Below are positions 58,870-64,000 of a DNA stretch of 64,000 nucleotides, in pieces. The stretch is from NCBI GenBank assembly GCA_020726505.1, contig JAHLEZ010000018.1:1674001-1738000 (forward strand). Direction: 5' to 3'. How positions within the stretch are numbered: position 1 is the first letter of the stretch; each line of letters begins with the position of its first letter. The DNA is from Leptodontidium sp. MPI-SDFR-AT-0119. Taxonomy: Eukaryota; Ascomycota; Leotiomycetes; Helotiales; Leptodontidiaceae. The position numbers and the translations under genes were made by a program. The notes under the pieces were generated by a model that worked only from the letters and a program-made list of their open reading frames with translations, did not search any database and was not told the origin of the DNA.

Positions 58870-59242
58870 TTCGCGCAGGTAAAGATGTCGTCGCTAAATC
58901 ATGACCTGAGGCTGGGAAGGATAATGAGGTTGTTGATCTGACAGCTGAAAGTCCCTGCAGAGTAGTGGGGCGGACACCTTAATGCTTCTATTACTAATGC
59001 AAATTAGATAATAAGGAGGGCGGCCCCCGATTAGCCCCAGTTACCCGAGGTCAATGACGGTTGTCCTATCAGATTTGCAGGCGTTATCTTATTTCTGCAG
59101 CATGGTGTTGCTGCAGAAAGCCAGTCTGGCCAATTTTAGCACAATCACCAGCCATAAGTACTGCAGCCATTTTTGACACCTGAGCGAAAACCACAGCTGT
59201 AAGTAATGTACCCTTTGCAAAGGCACCAAACATATCTCGAAC
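58870..59242. promoter_or_regulatory. Divergent promoter of the receptor and hydrolase A
   Basis: 373 bp between the two start codons. It contains an 11-bp inverted repeat, TTTCTGCAGCA (59092-59102) and its complement (59109-59119), and further CTGCAG sites near 58953 and 59161. This could be a shared control element; no factor can be named. Confidence 0.5.
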
Positions 59243-60405
59243 ATGCTTCAAAGCAAATTAACCGAACGAGTCGATCCGCTGAATGCAAAAGTAGAGTACG
59301 GGTTTCCCAGTTTGATGTTAATATTTTTGTCGCCCACTGACTTCGGGCGCGCGCTCAAGTGTCGTATTTGTCCATGGACCCAAACCAGATATATGGGCTT
59401 CTTGGTTTGAAGATTTCCTCCCACAGGAAATTCCGGAGGCCCGGATTTTGTCATTCAAATACGATGCAAGCGTAGCTGAATTTTCAGCGTCATGGATTGA
59501 GAAAATCGCGATTGATCTTTGCGAAAAGCTGGCTGGCTTGCGGAGTAAGACAAATACTGTGAGGAGCTGGTAATACTATCTATGGGAGGCCCTAGACGGT
59601 GACGTGATATCAGGTTAAGTCTCCCGTCATATTCGTTGCGCATAGCCTTGGAGGGCTTGTCTGCGCAAAGGTAAAATGCCAAGTTACTTTCGGAAAGGTG
59701 ACACCGCGTTAATACAAATTAAACAGGCACTTGTTATGGGATATAAGTCAAGCAGCAGCAATACACGACTCATCGCTAAGAACGTTCGTGGAATGGTGTT
59801 GCTGGCCACCCCGTCTCCCGGTGTAGGCAAAGCAGCATGGAAGGAAAAGATGGTGAGGATCGTGAATCTCCATTACCAGACCGAAGTAAGCGATGTCGAA
59901 GATTTCAAAGAGGAATCTGGGACGATATGGGTACACTTGCAACCGTTTTTAGAAATCCTGAAGAAGCCTAAAGATTCTAAAGAGAGTGTTGAAGCTGTGT
60001 TCTTTTATGGAAAACCAGGAGCCAACGGCAATATGGTTAGTCACTATGCTTATCGTCAACTACTTACTGATTTCTGTAAAGATCATTCATCAGGATTCTA
60101 CTTGGGTGCCTAGTGACGCGGCACCGATAGACGCCGACCACAGTATCTTCCAATTCAAAACCGGGGAAGAGGAAGGGTATAACCTCGTGTCGACTGCACT
60201 CAAGAACTTGATAGAAAAGGAGATAGGGGCTGGAACGTCGGGCGTAAGTGTTGTGATGAACAAAGCAGAAAAAGATTTGCTAACACAGTCTTAGCAGGAT
60301 GGCGGGTATGAGGTTAATAACTTCGCTACCGTGCACAATCAGGTTAATGGGACTCAAAACGTCGATCGTATGGTTTTTGGGCCGAAGGGCTCTGAGGAAT
60401 CCTAG
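59243..60405 (+). CDS. Alpha/beta-hydrolase (SesB/DUF676-like esterase) A with C-terminal amyloid-like motif
   Basis: Exons 59243-59301, 59360-59558, 59614-59670, 59727-60035, 60082-60243, 60295-60405; phases agree and give 298 aa. The first intron uses an unusual GTTTCC donor, so exon 1 is the least certain. VVFVHG (oxyanion strand), WASWFEDFLPQEIPEARIL, the nucleophile elbow FVAHSLGGLVCAK (Ser; Ala in place of the first Gly), GMVLLATPSPG and the terminal DADHS (catalytic His region) mark a putative serine esterase of the type standing alone or fused in fungal NLR clusters. The TAG at 60292-60294 is an intron end (GTAAGT at 60244, branch GCTAAC, CTTAG). The last exon then adds VNNFATVHNQVNGTQNVDR and a short tail. 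It converges with hydrolase B, 82 bp apart. Proposed role: a membrane/lipid-attacking effector switched on by the receptor (inference). Confidence 0.8.
60295..60405 (+). other. Hydrolase A C-terminal amyloid-like motif (own exon)
   Basis: 37 codons including stop. Contains NN-x3-V-x-NQVNGTQ-x-V, aligning position by position with the receptor's first exon (NN-x2-V-x-NQVNGTQ-V-I). Confidence 0.7.
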
Positions 60406-60487
60406 GATACAGTTGATTTTAAGAGACATAGAATGTATTGATTGGGAAAACAGTTTGACGCTGGTGCGGTCGCGCTGTCTACAACTT

Positions 60488-60589
60488 TTATTCCCTACCC
60501 GAGAAGTGCATTCCCCCTGTGATAGATTGCTCCCCCATTACCTGATTATTCACTTGACCGTGATTGTGAATATTGAACTTGCCGTCCGG
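60488..60589 (-). other. Hydrolase B C-terminal amyloid-like motif (own exon)
   Basis: 34 codons including stop. NIHNHGQVNNQVMGEQSITG shares N-x4-V-x-NQV-x-G-x-Q-x-I-x-G with the receptor and hydrolase A. Confidence 0.65.
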
Positions 60590-61914
60590 CTGATACTACA
60601 TAAGTTACTGGTCTGTGATTTCTTCTCTGAATAACTCACGTTTACTTTTCCGTCCTCAGTATTCGCTGTAAGGAGACTTTTAGCACGATCTCTCGACACC
60701 AATCACGCAGGAAAATAGAGGGCTATGATAGTCACATACGCTTAGAACTATTTCCTGGCACAGAGGATCGTTCCTTTGCTTCCTCCACGAGCTTCTTAAT
60801 AAGTCTCCCAACTGGTTCAAACTTGGTATCCGCCGCCTCGAATTTGCATACTCCCGAATGATCAGCGTCGATTGGTATCTGGGTTTCATGACGACCTCCC
60901 AAGCCGAGTTTTGCCGAATTGATATCGACTACTACCTATGACCAGTCATTAGTGAGTATGCAGTGATTCAGGCTCATGTATCATTACCGTGTTCAAAATG
61001 AACCCAAGTATCCCTCCAAGCCTCTTGACTCTTGTCGCTTTCGTCTCGTAAAATGATAAAACCTGGTAGTCATCCCAATAATGTCTGAAGTCATCGTTGG
61101 TGTTTTGTGTGAGAACGGAATCTTTACTCAACGATTTGAGTAAATCGTTTCTAACACTCCCTGTAACTGCAGTGGTGATATTGGCAGCAACTTTACCAAG
61201 AGGGACGCGATTCCCACCTTGATGCGGGGTACCGAAGAAGACGAGACTATATGTGGCCTGCTTAATAGAGCCGTATTGATGAGAATTATGGGTCGCATTG
61301 ATAAGAGCCTGAAACTTAATATATACGGGACGTCATACAGAACTGCGAGTCTGACAAACCTGTTTTATGACTAGCCCTCCAAGGCTATGTCCTATGAAAA
61401 TAATGGGCCGATTGCTTGGGGCCTGTTTGATTCGCTCATTGTCATTAGCGGCGATATTCGGCCATCGTACAGTTTTCGCCGCATCCGTTTTATGCACTGT
61501 TATTCCTGACTGACCTGTCGATCTCCACAGCCTAACTGAAGTTTAAAAGAAAGTGAAGCTTGCCTTGACGTCTTCTCTGTTTCCAGAGAGTCTATCCAAA
61601 AGTGTATTCGCATGTTCTTTGATTCCTTGCTGAGTGACATCAAATGCAACATTTGAGTTGTACCCGAAGATCAGGACACGGCAATTTGGAATCTTCTTTG
61701 GCAGAAGGTCTTTTGGCCAGAATGTCCCGTTCGGGTGCGTCCATGTCTGAAATGCAAAGTCCAAGGAATTGACAGGGTTGAGACCATGAACGAAGACAAT
61801 ACTTCAGTCCACATTGTCAGCCAGGGAGCAGTTAAAGCATAGAGGATTGAGAACTGCTCCTTACTCAACGTCTTCGTGCTGAGGCGCATGCTCAGACCCC
61901 TCTTCAGGGTAGAC
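60488..61914 (-). CDS. Alpha/beta-hydrolase (SesB/DUF676-like esterase) B with C-terminal amyloid-like motif
   Basis: On the minus strand, IVFVHGLNP follows an exon ending at 61865 and an intron 61864-61802. FAFQTWTHPNGTFWPKDLLP and CRVLIFGYNSN follow, then the nucleophile elbow IFIGHSLGGLVIKQ (about 61370-61400), LVFFGTPHQG, a variable helical region, and IPIDADHSG with the catalytic His. Near the end, exons 60665-60640 (26 nt) and 60589-60488 (102 nt) fit in phase and add a C terminus with GQVNNQVMGEQSITGGMHF, stop TAA at 60488-60490. The 5' end (first ATG possibly at 62053) and one junction between 61440 and 61560, which may use a GC donor, are unresolved. It is a diverged paralogue of hydrolase A in convergent orientation. 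Confidence 0.72.
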
Positions 61915-62718
61915 CTGTTTAAGGAACGTGGGCGTGGTCTATGTGAATCTATTAGCTGTTATCCAAGTCCTAAGCAATCACAGAGTGCGAATTACCATCT
62001 TCGTACTTTTTGGCGTCTTTCTTCACTATCGAACCTTTGAAGTTGATGTTCATGAGCTTGGACCAAGCACTGGGCGACGCCAACGTGGCGAGCCGAGATT
62101 GGTTGGAACTACGAAGGTGTATGGGATAAGTCTTGTCTCACCGCCTTGGGCAAAACATAGGTTAAACTAACCAAACACTTAGATTCCCTTGTTCTGCCCA
62201 AGGCGGTGAGACAAGACTTATCCCATACACCTTCGTAAGTAATCAGGCTCCCGAAGTTGTTAAACTATTAGTGACAATATTAAGTGGTCGTTTGAAGCAC
62301 GTGCACACCTTACTAAAATTAAAGTAAACAAATCTATATAATATTAAGCGTTTGGCCCAGTAACCTGCCACTGTCAAAATTGTAGGTGTAACACAGCGTG
62401 GCGTCCACGCTAACCCTAACTGAAGCCCAGCCTCCCCTGTTTCTGCTTGGCTTCTAGCGCTGGCGGCATCTGCACGGGACGGCCAGAGCCTGAACTACGT
62501 GGCTTCGCGAGGGCTCGTGGGGGCGGGGGTCGATTGTTATTTCTGGCGGTGTTGCCCCGGCGAAGGCTGAGATTCATTCATTCCTAGTTTCGCGGAGAAC
62601 CTCAAGTGCTGGTTATCAGCACCATTTCGAGATCGTCAAGGCAACTCACTCGCTACAACCGACACTGGACTCCGTTCAAGCTGACCATAACGAAAAATCC
62701 ACCAACGACAGAAAAATC
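61915..62718. other. Intergenic region with a perfect fold-back repeat
   Basis: Holds the likely first exon and promoter of hydrolase B, the 43-bp inverted repeat at 62112-62237, and the promoter of the HET gene. No other gene seen. Confidence 0.45.
62112..62237. repeat. 43-bp perfect inverted repeat with a 40-bp spacer
   Basis: Arms 62112-62154 and 62195-62237 are exact reverse complements (from TACGAAGGTGTATGGG to CCGCCTTGGGCA). It could be a foldback/MITE-like remnant or a hairpin. No target duplication is obvious. Confidence 0.85.
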
Positions 62719-64000
62719 ATGAGCCAAATGGAAGCCTTCTGTCCATCATGTCTAGACTTGGAATATGCTCGCCTTCGGGACCCCGCAAAATACATGAACT
62801 TGGACTTGCCAGAGTCGACTGCAGCAGCGAGTGAACCAATGTCTCATCTCACCAAGCCTCCTCGTCTCGGCCAGATACCTCCTCAACCCGTGTATCCTTT
62901 CGCATCCTGGAATCACTCCTATCGAGGGCACAAAACGTCCGCAAGTGATATCGAGCAGACTGCAGTGGGCGGTTGCAAGGCTTGCTCAGTCTTGTCAAAG
63001 GCTATCCGCCATCATGTCCCAAACTTTTCTCCCGGAGATAAGGTCATAATCAAAGCAGATGATGATCAGCGGACGCCATTGATTCTTGAGGTTTGGCCCG
63101 ACTACCGGTTGAACAGCTTAGAACATCGACGATCGGAGGTTGAGTTGGAGCTTTTCTCGGTAGAAGGCTCACCTTCGCCCTGGCCTACTGTTCGAGTAGC
63201 TCGAGATCTACCGCCGAGCACATCGTCTTCGACAAGCTTGAATCTTGCCAAGTCCTGGATTCATGAATGCGTATCGAATCATGCTGATTGCTCCTTTTCG
63301 AAAACTGCATTGCCTACAAGAGTCATCGATATTGGCTCTAAAGGAAACATGGACCCAAGGCTACTGGTGTCCAATGGTGAATTTGCTGAATATGCCGCCT
63401 TGAGTTATTGCTGGGGCGGGAGTTCTGTCCTGACAACTACTCGCGCCACCTTTACGGACAGACTGGCCGGTATCAACTTTGGCCATCTTCCAAAGACCAT
63501 CCAGGACGCAGTCGTAATCACCCAAAATCTGGGGATTCGCTATCTCTGGGTAGACTCTCTGTGTATCGTTCAGGATGATGCGGACGATTGGGCAGAGGAG
63601 GCCGCCAAGATGAAATCCGTCTACGCAAATTCTCTGGTGACTATATGCGCAGAAAGAGCGGATGATAATGAAGGAGGTTGTTTCTTGCCCCAAGGCGTTC
63701 TACGCGAGCCAGCGTTGAAGATAGAGTGCCCAGGAACGGCGGCTTCTCAAAGCTACGTCTACTCCAGGCTAAAACGATACCGTGACGAATGGGCAGGCGA
63801 AGTGGGCCACAGCACCAGAGCCAGTAATACCAAGTACGTTCCAAGCAGACTGCAGACGAGAGGTTGGACATTTCAAGAGCGTTTACTAGCCCCGAGAATC
63901 ATCCATTTCGCCGGGACTGAAATGGCTTGGGAATGCACGATAGAATATCGATGCGAGTGTCAGGCGTCTCCAACTCCAAACAGCCAAGGGTATAAATCGA
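62719..64000 (+). CDS. HET-domain protein (heterokaryon incompatibility), 3' end outside the window
   Basis: Open frame from the ATG at 62719 to the window end (at least 427 codons). A Cys-containing N terminus (FCPSCLDLEYARL, GGCKACSVLSKAI) precedes the HET domain: YAALSYCWGG, LPKTIQDAVVITQNLGIRYL with WVDSLCIVQDD, SVYANSLVTICAE and RGWTFQERLLAPRIIHF, in the standard order. HET domains trigger programmed cell death after non-self recognition. It is intact as far as seen, unlike the split HET gene at 26-53 kb, and lies about 0.8 kb beyond the hydrolase/NLR cluster. Confidence 0.9.
   Translation, partial: MSQMEAFCPSCLDLEYARLRDPAKYMNLDLPESTAAASEPMSHLTKPPRLGQIPPQPVYPFASWNHSYRGHKTSASDIEQTAVGGCKACSVLSKAIRHHVPNFSPGDKVIIKADDDQRTPLILEVWPDYRLNSLEHRRSEVELELFSVEGSPSPWPTVRVARDLPPSTSSSTSLNLAKSWIHECVSNHADCSFSKTALPTRVIDIGSKGNMDPRLLVSNGEFAEYAALSYCWGGSSVLTTTRATFTDRLAGINFGHLPKTIQDAVVITQNLGIRYLWVDSLCIVQDDADDWAEEAAKMKSVYANSLVTICAERADDNEGGCFLPQGVLREPALKIECPGTAASQSYVYSRLKRYRDEWAGEVGHSTRASNTKYVPSRLQTRGWTFQERLLAPRIIHFAGTEMAWECTIEYRCECQASPTPNSQGYKS

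Noticed and set aside
60292..60294. In-frame TAG that seems to end hydrolase A
   Set aside because: It is the 3' end of a canonical intron (GTAAGT at 60244, GCTAAC branch, CTTAG). Splicing stays in phase and reveals the C-terminal motif exon.
61802..61864. TGA just before IVFVHG in hydrolase B
   Set aside because: It lies in a 63-bp intron (GTAAGG, GGCTGAC branch, TGAAG end); splicing gives EDVDIVFVHG.
62390..62430. CCCTAAC-like string as telomeric sequence
   Set aside because: A single short occurrence with no tandem array.

Overview
The window comes from a filamentous ascomycete (Pezizomycotina). Short introns with GTRNGT donors and CTRAY branch sites, a Zn2Cys6 regulator, HET-domain genes, a NACHT receptor and repeats that look heavily RIP-mutated (TpA-rich, coding frames full of TAA/TAG) all point there. 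A Leotiomycete is my guess, at low confidence. I see no rRNA, tRNA or CRISPR.

Layout. 1-1570: unrecognised sequence. 1571-12.3 kb: a repeat block. A short LTR element (1576-10180) was split by a chromodomain-bearing Ty3/gypsy element (1751-9212); next to it lie a PiggyBac transposase relic and a solo LTR. 12.3-26 kb: a gene island with a broken Zn2Cys6 regulator, a divergent pair of intact coiled-coil genes (17051-19771 minus, 20814-22000 plus) whose second member has a hydrophobic mid-exon, and a ubiquitin-fusion gene with one in-frame TAG. 26.2-52.96 kb: a HET-domain pseudogene cut in two by a 25.4-kb nest. In the nest, a hAT element (27209-52638) contains gypsy-1 (28249-50315), which contains a solo LTR, a chromovirus (35267-41863) and a tandem gag-only LTR element (47272-50163). 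Target-site duplications bound every layer and show the insertion order. 53.3 kb: a broken DUF1993 gene.

The most interesting region is 54.1-61.9 kb. A minus-strand receptor (short N-terminal motif, NACHT, ankyrin-like repeats, SPRY; 8 exons, about 1403 aa) is divergent from a plus-strand alpha/beta-hydrolase, which converges on a second, minus-strand hydrolase. Once introns are assigned, both hydrolases end in a short Asn/Gly/Val-rich segment and the receptor begins with the same kind of segment. The core NQVNGTQ is identical in the receptor and the first hydrolase and reads NQVMGEQ in the second. Each segment sits on its own small exon. This is the layout of fungal amyloid-signalling NLR/effector clusters (HET-S/NWD2, SesB, HELLP/SBP/PNT1 type). 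I infer a receptor that templates two lipase/esterase-like effectors. The receptor also seems to lack its Walker A motif. A HET-domain gene (62719 to the window end) adds to the incompatibility/immunity character of this end.

Several non-repeat genes here carry in-frame stops that CpA-to-TpA changes would explain (CAG to TAG, TGG to TAG, CAA to TAA), which suggests mutation leaking from the repeats or RIP of old duplicates. Exon models were made by eye and checked only for phase and splice signals.
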